Source: Anaerolineae bacterium (lineage in GTDB: Bacteria; Chloroflexota; Anaerolineae; Promineifilales; Promineifilaceae). From it: a stretch of DNA of 64,000 nt. Below are positions 32,721-39,996 of the stretch, in pieces. Where the stretch lies: NCBI GenBank assembly GCA_023384415.1, contig JAHDWJ010000019.1, forward strand, positions 62,001-126,000. Direction: 5' to 3'. The translations under genes and the position numbers were made by a program. Below the pieces are notes generated by a model. It had not been told where the DNA came from. It worked only from the letters and a program-made list of their open reading frames with translations, and did no database searches. Each line of letters opens with the position of its first letter. Position 1 is the stretch's first letter.

Positions 32721-33977
32721 TCACGAGGAAAACCGTTTGATAACCAAAACCGCATTATGCCCACCAAAGCCAAAGGCATTGTTCAGAGTCACCCGCACCT
32801 GAGCCGGCCGCGCCGTATTGGGCACATAATCCAGGTCACATTCCGGGTCTGGAGTCACATAATTGATGGTGGGGGGCAACAGCTGATCCCGAATAGCCAG
32901 CAGGCAGAAAATCGCCTCAATGGCCCCGGTAGCCCCCATGATATGCCCGGTCATAGATTTGGTCGAGCTAATAGCTACCCGGTAAGCGTGTTCCTCACCC
33001 AACGCTTTTTTGATAGACAGCGTTTCATACAGATCATTGAGCGGGGTAGCCGTCCCGTGGGCACTAATATAATCCACCTCTGCCGGGGTGATCCCGGCAT
33101 CAGCCATCGCCCGCACCATCGCCCTGGCCGCTCCAATTCCCCCTTCCGAAGGGGCCGTGATATGGTGGGCATCGGTAGTTTGGCCATAGCCGCATATTTC
33201 CCCTAAAATCGTTGCCCCTCTGGCCTGAGCATGTTCCAGGCTTTCTAAAACCAAAACCCCGCCCCCTTCGCCGATGATCAACCCATCCCGGTTTTTATCA
33301 AACGGCTGGGGGGTGCCTTCGCTTTTTTCTGAGGTGGCCCTGGCCTGCTCAAATCCCCCAACGGCACAATGAACTAACACATGTTCAATCCCACCAGTGA
33401 GCGCCGCCACTAATTCTCCGCGCTGGATGGCCCGGTACGCATGACCGATGGCATCATTCCCCGAGGCACAGGCGGTAGCAATGGTCGGGGTTGGCCCCTG
33501 AATACCGTAATCAATGGCTAACATGCCGGCCGCCCCGTTGGGCATAATCATGGTAACAGCAAAGGGGCTGATGCGGCGCACCCCTTTTTCCAGAAGCAGG
33601 TGTTCTTGTTCAATAGTGGTTCGCAGGCCCCCAACACCGGTCCCCATAAAGATACCAATTTGTTCCCGATTATCGTCATGGATGGGGAGTTGGGCCTGAC
33701 GCATCGCTTCCGCGGCCGCGACCGTAGCAAACTGCTGCACCCGGTCCCGTCGCCGTGCTTCCCGTCGGTCCATGTACTGGGCCGGGTCAAACTCTTTGAC
33801 CTCACACAACCCCCCAGAGGTATGTTCCCCTTTATCAATGAGGGTAAATGGGCCAAAGCCGGATCGGCCGGCCAGAATCCCGGCCCAGGTATCTGGGACA
33901 TTGTGTCCCAGAGGAGTGATCATCCCCATGCCAGTGACAACGACCCGTTGGCGGGGAATAGGGTTGCTATTCGTCAT
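32721..33977 (-). CDS. fabF: Beta-ketoacyl-ACP synthase II
   Basis: Condenses acyl-ACP with malonyl-ACP in fatty acid elongation. 418 residues, normal length. Catalytic Cys in ATACASGNDAI (near residue 168), His in SAHGTATPLND (near residue 306) and His in KSMTGHIMGATGA (near residue 344). C-terminal NNAFGFGGHNA is typical. No other fab genes are adjacent. The 188-bp upstream region holds a 7-bp repeat and a perfect hairpin. Confidence 0.96.
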   Translation of the reverse strand: MTNSNPIPRQRVVVTGMGMITPLGHNVPDTWAGILAGRSGFGPFTLIDKGEHTSGGLCEVKEFDPAQYMDRREARRRDRVQQFATVAAAEAMRQAQLPIHDDNREQIGIFMGTGVGGLRTTIEQEHLLLEKGVRRISPFAVTMIMPNGAAGMLAIDYGIQGPTPTIATACASGNDAIGHAYRAIQRGELVAALTGGIEHVLVHCAVGGFEQARATSEKSEGTPQPFDKNRDGLIIGEGGGVLVLESLEHAQARGATILGEICGYGQTTDAHHITAPSEGGIGAARAMVRAMADAGITPAEVDYISAHGTATPLNDLYETLSIKKALGEEHAYRVAISSTKSMTGHIMGATGAIEAIFCLLAIRDQLLPPTINYVTPDPECDLDYVPNTARPAQVRVTLNNAFGFGGHNAVLVIKRFSS

Positions 33978-33989
33978 AAATTACTCCTG

Positions 33990-34022
33990 TGGAATTATGA
34001 AGGATGAATTATGAAGGATGAA
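33990..34022. repeat. Heptamer-type repeat upstream of fabF
   Basis: GAATTAT and GAAGGAT alternate twice (period 7, or 14 for the pair) just upstream of the fabF start. Non-coding. Confidence 0.6.
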
Positions 34023-34108
34023 TCTTCTCACTCCGGTTTCCCCAATTCCTCTGAGTTCCTTGTATTCCTCTGGCTCTAAGGGATCATCTAAAAATAACTT
34101 CCCGGTTT

Positions 34109-34142
34109 AGAGTTGACAACTTTTCAGAAAGTTGTCAACTCT
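34109..34142 (-). terminator. Perfect 15-bp hairpin between the HhH gene and fabF
   Basis: AGAGTTGACAACTTT (34109-34123), loop TCAG, then the exact complement (34128-34142). It lies after the HhH protein gene (minus strand) and before fabF. The arm starts AGA-TTGACA like the 48178 hairpin. No T-run. Confidence 0.6.
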
Positions 34143-34165
34143 GAGCGGAACTTAGTTTTGGACGA

Positions 34166-34864
34166 CTACGAAGCAACTTCGCGGCCGCCTTTGAGGGTGT
34201 CTTGTAAGGTTTGCAAACGGTCCCAATCCCCAGCCGCGGCCAGGCCAGCCTGCTCCGGCCAACTGATGGGATCGGCCAGGCGGAACTGGGGGCCGGCCGC
34301 TTCTAAGATTTCTTTGAGTTGATCAGGAGACGCAGCCGCTAACCCGGCAAAGGTGCCAATCCCAGCCGCTTGCAGCAGTTCGCTGATTTTCGGCCCGATC
34401 CCTTCGATACGGGTCAGGTCATCTACAGCCGCTGGTTCAGGAGCAAAAGAGACTGGCTCGACCATTGGTTCTGGCTCAGGAGCAGAGGTGGGAGCAGCCA
34501 GGGGGTCTGCGGCCGCAGTCGGTTCAACCACTGGCTCTGGGGTTGGTTCAGGGGCAGGAACAGAGGGTGTCTCTGATTCAACCGGTGCGGGGTGTTCCAG
34601 TTCAACGGCCGGGGCCGGTGGTGGGGGGGCCGGAGTATGGCTCAAGGTTGTAGGATACCTCTCTGGTTCAACAGGCGGGGGTGGGGCCTGGCGGCCAGCC
34701 AACAGGGAGATAAACAAGAGCAGCCCCACCACCAGCAAGCCAATCAGACAGAGCCAATACCACCATTGCCAGGTAAAGCCCCCGGCTTGCTGATACGGAG
34801 ATACGCCTGACAAAAATGGGACCAACAAAAGCAGCAAGGTCAAAAATCGTGGATAACGTAACAT
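34166..34864 (-). CDS. Membrane-anchored protein with helix-hairpin-helix domain
   Basis: 232 residues. N-terminal hydrophobic segment (about 5-20), a second span (about 34-56), a Pro/Glu/Ala-rich linker (about 62-145) and a C-terminal HhH domain (about 148-205) with DDLTRIEGIGPKISELLQAAG. Such HhH domains usually bind DNA or pair with a partner protein. Here the topology would put it in the cytoplasm after two spans. The function is unknown. Confidence 0.7.
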   Translation of the reverse strand: MLRYPRFLTLLLLLVPFLSGVSPYQQAGGFTWQWWYWLCLIGLLVVGLLLFISLLAGRQAPPPPVEPERYPTTLSHTPAPPPPAPAVELEHPAPVESETPSVPAPEPTPEPVVEPTAAADPLAAPTSAPEPEPMVEPVSFAPEPAAVDDLTRIEGIGPKISELLQAAGIGTFAGLAAASPDQLKEILEAAGPQFRLADPISWPEQAGLAAAGDWDRLQTLQDTLKGGREVAS

Positions 34865-34885
34865 ATTTCCCTCCTAATGAAGATG

Positions 34886-34917
34886 AGTTTCTAGTTTCTA
34901 GTTTCTAGTTTCTAGTT
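34886..34917. repeat. TTTCTAG heptamer repeat
   Basis: Four perfect head-to-tail copies of a 7-bp unit (GTTTCTA) between the HhH and MazG-like genes, touching the last codons of the latter. This is the cleanest heptamer array in the window. Confidence 0.9.
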
Positions 34918-35232
34918 GTCCAAAGTTGCATGGCTGCCAATATCCCCTTTGGCCTGCCATCGTTGTTCATATTTCACCAGGGCAGCTTGAAACGCAGCAT
35001 CTAAATCAACAGTACACGCCTCAGCCAGCAAGCACAAACTATAAAGTACATCCCCAAACTCCTCGGCCATCTCTGGGGGGTATTGAGGGGTGATGGTGCC
35101 ATAATGGCTGGCTTCTAACCACACCTTACATAGCTCCCCTACCTCACTCACCAGATCAAGGGCATGAACCGGGGGAGTATGTTGACAGTGGTGGTGTTGG
35201 GCAAATTGCACGGCTTGCTGCTGCCAGTTCAT
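34912..35232 (-). CDS. MazG-like nucleotide pyrophosphohydrolase
   Basis: 106 residues from ATG 35232, just after the moaDE stop; a start at 35253 inside moaDE is possible. All-alpha NTP-pyrophosphatase fold with the paired acidic motifs SEVGELCK (near residue 31) and EEFGDVLYSLCLLAE (near residue 58), which bind Mg2+. MazG-like enzymes hydrolyse non-standard or excess nucleotides. It is the last gene of the moaC-moaDE unit, though no functional link is evident. Confidence 0.82.
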   Translation of the reverse strand: MNWQQQAVQFAQHHHCQHTPPVHALDLVSEVGELCKVWLEASHYGTITPQYPPEMAEEFGDVLYSLCLLAEACTVDLDAAFQAALVKYEQRWQAKGDIGSHATLDN

Positions 35233-35236
35233 AACA

Positions 35237-36022
35237 TTACAGATTATCAACATCAGTGGGGTGATAATGCCCTTCTATCCAGATACTCTGGTCGCGGCCG
35301 ACCTCTTTTTTCCACACCGGCACGATCTCTTTGAGCCGATCTATGCCATACCGCGCGGCCGCAAAAATCCCTTCATCCCGATGCCCCGCGGCACAGGCCA
35401 CCAGCGTCGTTGGTTCACCGACTTCTAGTTTACCGATCCGCTGCACAATGGCAACGCCTTTGATCAGCGGCCATTTGGCTTGAATTTCCTGGGCGATTTG
35501 GGCCATGCGCTGCTCAGCCATTTCGCTGTACGCCTCATACTCCAGGTGGAGCGTCTCCGGGGGCAGCCCGTCACGCCGGGTTGCCCCCCGCACATACCCG
35601 GCAAAAGTGGCAATTGCTCCTACATCCGGCCGCCCCAACCGGGCGTGAATGGCGTTCAGATCGGGCTTCTCCTCGGTTAGGGTGAAGTAGGTGTTTAGGA
35701 CTGAGGACTGAGGACTGAGGAGTGAGTGCCCACTGCCAACGGCCAACGGCTCACTGCCCACGGCTAACGGCCCACTCCCCCCACTCACCGGCGGGAATAG
35801 GGCGACCTCATCCCCGGGACGGATGGGGGTTTCGGGGGTGGCGTACTGCCGGTTGATGGCCACGAGGGTGGTGGGCAGGCTGGGGGTTAGGGCCGGGTAC
35901 GCGGCCGCGAGCGCAGCCAACATCTCCGTCACCGTCACCTCAGCCTGAGGCAGCGTCAACGACACCCGCCCCTCCCCAGCCCGGTCTTTCAACGTCGCAA
36001 ACAAACGAATCTCTATCTCCAT
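35237..36022 (-). CDS. moaDE: Fused molybdopterin synthase: MoaD small subunit + MoaE large subunit
   Basis: 261 residues. Residues 1-82 are MoaD (ubiquitin-like sulfur carrier) ending exactly in the functional Gly81-Gly82. Residues about 118-255 are MoaE (TFAGYVRGATR near 138, the EYEAYSEMA block, AAGHRDEGIFAAARYGID and the catalytic PVWKKE Lys pair). Between them is a 35-residue linker encoded by heptamer repeat DNA (35696-35790). Sulfur transfer needs a free C-terminal Gly-Gly, so cleavage after Gly82 is expected. A fused mycobacterial MoaX is known to be processed at the equivalent place. It makes molybdopterin from precursor Z with MoaC and MoaA. Confidence 0.92.
   Translation of the reverse strand: MEIEIRLFATLKDRAGEGRVSLTLPQAEVTVTEMLAALAAAYPALTPSLPTTLVAINRQYATPETPIRPGDEVALFPPVSGGSGPLAVGSEPLAVGSGHSLLSPQSSVLNTYFTLTEEKPDLNAIHARLGRPDVGAIATFAGYVRGATRRDGLPPETLHLEYEAYSEMAEQRMAQIAQEIQAKWPLIKGVAIVQRIGKLEVGEPTTLVACAAGHRDEGIFAAARYGIDRLKEIVPVWKKEVGRDQSIWIEGHYHPTDVDNL
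35696..35790. repeat. Heptamer-type tandem repeats inside moaDE
   Basis: Runs of AGGACTG (period 7, about four copies) and of imperfect GGC(C/T)AACGG/CACTGCC units. They resemble the intergenic repeats at 25932 and 19731 but here are translated as the MoaD-MoaE linker. Confidence 0.7.
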
Positions 36023-36025
36023 ACC

Positions 36026-36511
36026 TCATCCCTCTTCTACAGCATGATAATCCCCCCGCACCCCTCCTTCTTTCCTTACCAACCGTACCTGGCTGATCTG
36101 CATGGTGCGGTCTACAGCTTTGGCCATATCGTAAATGGTGAGGGCGGCTACAGAGACGGCCGTCAGGGCTTCCATTTCCACCCCCGTTTTGCCCCGCACC
36201 CGCACCGTCGCTTCAATATTGACCCGGTTCGCGGCCGCGTCAGGCACACAGTTCACCTCTATATGGGTCACCGGCAGAGGGTGGCACAGGGGAATCAGTT
36301 CACTGGTTCGTTTGGCCGCCATGATGCCGGCCAACTGGGCCACCGCCAAAACATCCCCTTTTTTCACATTTCCTTCTATAATCAGACGCACCGTCTCCGG
36401 CTGCATCAGCACCGACCCTCTGGCCACGGCCAGCCGCTCGCTATCCTCTTTATAGCCGACATCCACCATCCGGGCGCGGCCGCTGTCATCCAAATGTGTC
36501 AAACCATTCAT
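36026..36511 (-). CDS. moaC: Cyclic pyranopterin monophosphate synthase MoaC
   Basis: Converts the MoaA product to cyclic pyranopterin monophosphate. 161 residues, normal length. Conserved blocks: [18 protein letters not shown] near residue 15, the active-site [14 protein letters not shown] (near residue 67) and the late [18 protein letters not shown] and KSVD-like [11 protein letters not shown] motifs. Three bp separate it from moaDE, so they form an operon. moaA lies 20 kb away at 56.9 kb. Confidence 0.96.
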   Translation of the reverse strand: MNGLTHLDDSGRARMVDVGYKEDSERLAVARGSVLMQPETVRLIIEGNVKKGDVLAVAQLAGIMAAKRTSELIPLCHPLPVTHIEVNCVPDAAANRVNIEATVRVRGKTGVEMEALTAVSVAALTIYDMAKAVDRTMQISQVRLVRKEGGVRGDYHAVEEG

Positions 36512-36630
36512 ACGACCAATTATAATGAGATTGCCCCAAATGAGGAAATGGGGCGTGATGAGTGAAGCATGATGAGTGATCCGTGAAGCGTGATCGCCAA
36601 CTCGCTCTCTCGCCCCCCTCGCCTACTCCC

Positions 36631-37185
36631 ATGAAACCATTCCAAACCCACTCCCGCCAGACCGTCTGGTCATGCCCCTGGTACAGTGTGCGCCAGGATG
36701 AGATTACCCTGCCCAACGGCCAACCTGGTGTATACAACGTCATCGTCAAACCCCCAGCGGTCTGGATCATCCCCGTCACTGATGACGGCCAGATTGTCCT
36801 GATTTATACCTACCGGTATACGGTAGACGATTGGTGTTGGGAGATACCGGCGGGGAGCCTGAAACCGGGGGAGACAGCTCAGGACGCGGCCGCGACCGAA
36901 CTGGCTGAGGAAATTGGGGGCACAGCCAGGGCATGGCATTATCTGCACCAATTTTATGCCGCCAATGGGATATGTGATGAGGTGGGGCATATTTTTCTGG
37001 CGGCCGGCGTCACCCTCAGCCGGCCCCACCATGAACCGGCTGAGGTGATCCAGATACACCCCAAACCGATAGCCGAAGTCCTGCACATGGCCCGCACCGG
37101 TCAGATCAGCGATGGCCCTTCGGCCCTGGCCCTGCTGCTGGCCGAGAACCAACTCCGCGATTTATCCGCTATAATATTGTCATAA
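36631..37185 (+). CDS. Nudix hydrolase (ADP-ribose pyrophosphatase-like)
   Basis: 184 residues from ATG 36631; upstream in-frame codons come from a heptamer-like repeat (36560-36600). The Nudix box runs from GSLKPGETAQDAA to TELAEEIGG (about residues 82-104). The consensus REUxEE Arg is Thr here, while the two metal-binding Glu of the EE pair remain. The GLN-rich upstream part (PPAVWIIPVTDDGQIVLI) resembles ADP-sugar pyrophosphatases. The substrate is not certain. It is divergent from moaC. Confidence 0.85.
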   Translation: MKPFQTHSRQTVWSCPWYSVRQDEITLPNGQPGVYNVIVKPPAVWIIPVTDDGQIVLIYTYRYTVDDWCWEIPAGSLKPGETAQDAAATELAEEIGGTARAWHYLHQFYAANGICDEVGHIFLAAGVTLSRPHHEPAEVIQIHPKPIAEVLHMARTGQISDGPSALALLLAENQLRDLSAIILS

Positions 37186-37465
37186 AGCTCACTGGTTTTA
37201 TCTGGTTTAGCCAGATCGTTGATAAGCTGGACTGGAAACATAATCTTCAACCTGAAGAAGTTGAAGAGATATTTGCCAACCAACCACAATATGTTGGTTA
37301 GAGAAGGGAAAGATAGAGGGTGAGGATGTTTATGCCGCTTATAGACGGTCTAACGAAGGGTGAGATCTAACAGCCGTTTTTATCTGTAAACAGGGGCATC
37401 GGGCCTTGATTATTACAGCCCGTGACATGAACAGTAAGGAAAGAAAGCAATATGGCCGAAAATAG
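37186..37465 (+). pseudogene. Decayed BrnT/DUF4258-like toxin gene
   Basis: In one frame, 37188-37299 reads …DKLDWKHNLQPEEVEEIF, ending in a TAG. After a frame change, 37300-37465 reads EKGKIEGEDVYAAY…, with one internal TGA (probably from CGA, Arg), then DLTAVFICKQGHRALIITA and RDMNSKERKQYGRK. The second end is the hallmark C-terminus of BrnT-like RNase toxins. One frameshift plus one nonsense codon make it inactive. It is followed directly by a matching broken antitoxin. Confidence 0.75.
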
Positions 37466-37570
37466 ACAAATGGATCCCATTCCTGAAAACATGACTTTGT
37501 TAGAAGCTATGGGGTCTCTATTGAGACGTTGATTAATTTATGGGTTCAAGAAAAGCTGGTAGCGGCTTGA
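37452..37570 (+). pseudogene. Decayed antitoxin gene paired with the BrnT-like remnant
   Basis: It begins at ATG 37452 overlapping the toxin end, with MAENRQMDPIPENMTLLEA, a typical start of the CopG/BrnA-like antitoxins that accompany these toxins. The frame then breaks, and the family's C-terminal ribbon-helix-helix end GVSIETLINLWVQEKLVAA reads in another frame (37511-37570). About 40-50 middle residues are missing, so an internal deletion has removed most of the gene. Confidence 0.7.
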
Positions 37571-37637
37571 ACGATCTAATCTACTGGACTCTGGCGAAAA
37601 TTGATTTCACCAGTGGCCATAACCAATACATTTGCCG

Positions 37638-38018
37638 TTAATCCTGCTCATCCGTGTCTAACAACGCTTGTTGGAGCTTGGGGCGCAAAATTTGTTCTAC
37701 CAGCGATTTTAACCCAATTTGTGACCAGATAGTGATGGCTTGCTCATAAAGAGGTACCGCTTTCTCTGGCTGGGCCTGAGCCACCCACCAATCCCCCATA
37801 CGGTATAGAACCCGCGCCAGGCTGTAACCATCCCCAATCTGCTGGTACAGTTGGCCCGCCGACTGATAATAGTGCCAGACTAAGGGGTATTGTTTGCGGC
37901 CGCGTTCCAAATCCCCTAACGAAAGCAGCACATTGGCTTCCCCCAACCTGGCCCCCACCTGCCGGAACAACCCCAACACCTGTTCATACCCCTCCTGCAA
38001 GCCGTATTTTTGGCTCAA
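37638..38018 (-). CDS. Small TPR-like protein, possibly a remnant
   Basis: 126 residues of tetratricopeptide-like helices (LGEANVLLSLGDLERG, YSLARVLYRMGDWWVAQAQPEKAVPLYEQAI) with no other domain. TPR proteins of this type are usually much longer (AfsR or STAND-like), so this may be the surviving end of a bigger gene. The start overlaps the Na/Pi symporter stop by 4 bp (ATGA), so it can be co-translated. Confidence 0.55.
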   Translation of the reverse strand: MSQKYGLQEGYEQVLGLFRQVGARLGEANVLLSLGDLERGRKQYPLVWHYYQSAGQLYQQIGDGYSLARVLYRMGDWWVAQAQPEKAVPLYEQAITIWSQIGLKSLVEQILRPKLQQALLDTDEQD

Positions 38019-39706
38019 CTGGCCGGGGGTTCTGGTTCTGGCTGTGGCTCTGACGACGGTTGTGGCTGGGGGTGCGGCTCTGGGTCTTCATAAACGGCTG
38101 TGTCCAATGGCTCATTGACCGCCGGGCGGCTGGTTAGATGGTGGGTGGTGCGCCAGATGTGATAACCGATTCGATCCACCCAGCGCATGGATTCTAACTG
38201 CCGCTGGGCCTCGTCGGGCTGTACCTGCCCGGCAGCGGTTTTCTCTAGTAGGAACGCCCGCTGGTGGCGGCGGGTCTCCGCTAACTGGGCCGATGTCTGG
38301 GCCAGGGTCTGAACCATCGCTGGCGCGGCTTCCCCTTTGGGCGGCCAGTGGCCCATAACCTCTTGCAACAGTTCGGCCAATGGTTTGGCCGCTGCCCGCA
38401 CTTCCGCCCCATAAACTGGTCTCTCTGCTTCTAAACAAGCCTCGATGAGCCGATCTACATGATCCCCGGCGTGAAGCAGGGAAAGACGCCGGTTATAAAT
38501 GTCGCTGGGATGATCCGGTAGACGAACCTGCCCCAGGAAGCGGCTGGTTTCGTTCATGGCGGCCTGGGCGGCGGCTAACTGTTCTTGCTCGTGATGGCCT
38601 TGTTGGCCGTTGTGCAGCAGGGCCGCGGCCGCTTGCAAGGTCACTAAAACGATCTCCTCCAGGGCACGTGCGGCCGCTTCCACCGCCACATCAGGAAGCT
38701 GCTGCAACGATTTATCCAGGTGGCGGGTAAGTACCGGCCCCTGGTCAGGAATCAACCGGGTAATCAGCCGGGCAAAGGGGGCGGTGAAGGGCAAAAAGAG
38801 GATGGCTCCCATCAGGTTAAAGACGGTATGAAACAGGGCAATGAACATGGCCGGCTCATCCGCATCCAAAACCCGTCCCAGCACCCTCACCAACGCCAAT
38901 AAGGCCCCGGCACTCATAAAAGCCAGCAGACCGGTAATCACGTTGAAGAGGATGTGGGCCAATGCGGTGCGGCGAGCCGGGATAGAGGCCCCGGCCGAAG
39001 CCAGAACGGCGGTTACGGTGGTGCCCACATTTTGCCCAATGACCAGATAAGCGGCCTGTTCCAGACCAATGGCCCCACTGTGCAGGGCGGTCAGGGTCAA
39101 AGCAACGGCCGCGCTGGATGATTGCAGCAGCACCGTCATCACAACCCCAATGAGGGTCAGACCGACGCGGCCGCTCATTGTCGCCTGGGAAAAGCCAGTC
39201 AGATCAATATTCTGGGCCAATCCCCCCATCCCTTCCTGCAAAAAATCAATGCCAATGAAGATGAGGCCAAACCCCACCACAGCCATGCCCACATGGGCCT
39301 GACGACCCTTGCCCAGCAGGCGCAGCAGCGCACCTACCCCAATAAAGGGCAAAGCTATAGCACTCACATTCAGCTTAAACCCCAGCAGGGAGACAATCCA
39401 GCCGGTGCTGGTGGTGCCCACGTTGGCCCCAATGATGACCCCAATCGCGGCCGCAAACGAAAGCAGCCCGGCACTGACAAACCCAATGGTGGTAATGGTG
39501 GTAGCACTGGATGATTGCACCAGGGCCGTCAGCCCCACCCCAGAAAGAAAGGCCGAGGTAGTGGTGCCGGTGGAACGCTCTAACACCGCCTGCAAGGAAC
39601 GGCCTGCGGCCGCCTTCAACCCATCAGACATCAAAATCATGCCCACGAGAAAAAGGCCAACACCGCCAAGCAAATAAGGGAAAGCAGACAACAACGTGGC
39701 TATCAT
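38015..39706 (-). CDS. Na+/phosphate cotransporter family protein with PhoU-like C-terminus
   Basis: 563 residues. Two inverted NaPi-cotransport repeats carry the QSSSA signature (ALVQSSSATTITTIGF near residue 62, VLLQSSSAAVALTLTA near residue 192) and paired GANVGTTSTG/GQNVGTTVTA motifs. Residues about 330-520 form a PhoU-like helical domain thought to regulate transport. The tail is Pro/Glu-rich. It should move phosphate driven by sodium, possibly as an exporter or low-affinity importer. Confidence 0.9.
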   Translation of the reverse strand: MIATLLSAFPYLLGGVGLFLVGMILMSDGLKAAAGRSLQAVLERSTGTTTSAFLSGVGLTALVQSSSATTITTIGFVSAGLLSFAAAIGVIIGANVGTTSTGWIVSLLGFKLNVSAIALPFIGVGALLRLLGKGRQAHVGMAVVGFGLIFIGIDFLQEGMGGLAQNIDLTGFSQATMSGRVGLTLIGVVMTVLLQSSSAAVALTLTALHSGAIGLEQAAYLVIGQNVGTTVTAVLASAGASIPARRTALAHILFNVITGLLAFMSAGALLALVRVLGRVLDADEPAMFIALFHTVFNLMGAILFLPFTAPFARLITRLIPDQGPVLTRHLDKSLQQLPDVAVEAAARALEEIVLVTLQAAAALLHNGQQGHHEQEQLAAAQAAMNETSRFLGQVRLPDHPSDIYNRRLSLLHAGDHVDRLIEACLEAERPVYGAEVRAAAKPLAELLQEVMGHWPPKGEAAPAMVQTLAQTSAQLAETRRHQRAFLLEKTAAGQVQPDEAQRQLESMRWVDRIGYHIWRTTHHLTSRPAVNEPLDTAVYEDPEPHPQPQPSSEPQPEPEPPAS

Positions 39707-39996
39707 CCGAACTCCAGGGACTATCTATTTAGGGCATGGTTCAGCTTTTCTGGAAACAGTGCTTGACAAATTCCTGACCACAGACGGCCAACGGCAGACC
39801 CCCCAACTCTGGAAAATCGCAGTCGGTGGTTAGTGGTCAGCGGTCAATCTGTATTCATCAGTGACATCTGTGGATAAACCTTTTCGGGCTGGCCCAGGGT
39901 AAGGATTAGACGAGAAAAATCTGCCCTAATCCGCGAAACCTACGCCTAAAAATCAGATTTTAGCTCTACTGAGTCTCCATTCCCCATTCTCCACTC
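39707..39996. other. Intergenic region with repeats
   Basis: 290 bp upstream of the Na/Pi symporter and downstream of the DUF5107 gene. It contains heptamer-like units (GTGGTTA/GTGGTCA near 39825 and TCTCCAT/TCTCCAC near 39975), the dispersed repeat at 39849 and its flank. No gene or clear terminator was seen. Confidence 0.5.
39849..39908 (+). repeat. About 60-bp dispersed repeat, copy 2
   Basis: Matches the reverse complement of 11615-11677 with scattered substitutions. Intergenic. Confidence 0.65.

Noticed and set aside
32407..32802. 131-residue open frame of repeated PHPQPFSLKGRREL units
   Set aside because: It is translated from the three 90-bp non-coding tandem repeats and runs into fabF on the other strand.
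34465..34793. Several Gly/Ser- or Gln-rich frames antisense to the HhH protein
   Set aside because: They are shadows of the Pro/Glu-rich linker on the coding strand.
34886..34917. CRISPR-like or phase-variation promoter repeat
   Set aside because: Units are 7 bp without spacers and lie at the end of a gene, not between promoter boxes.
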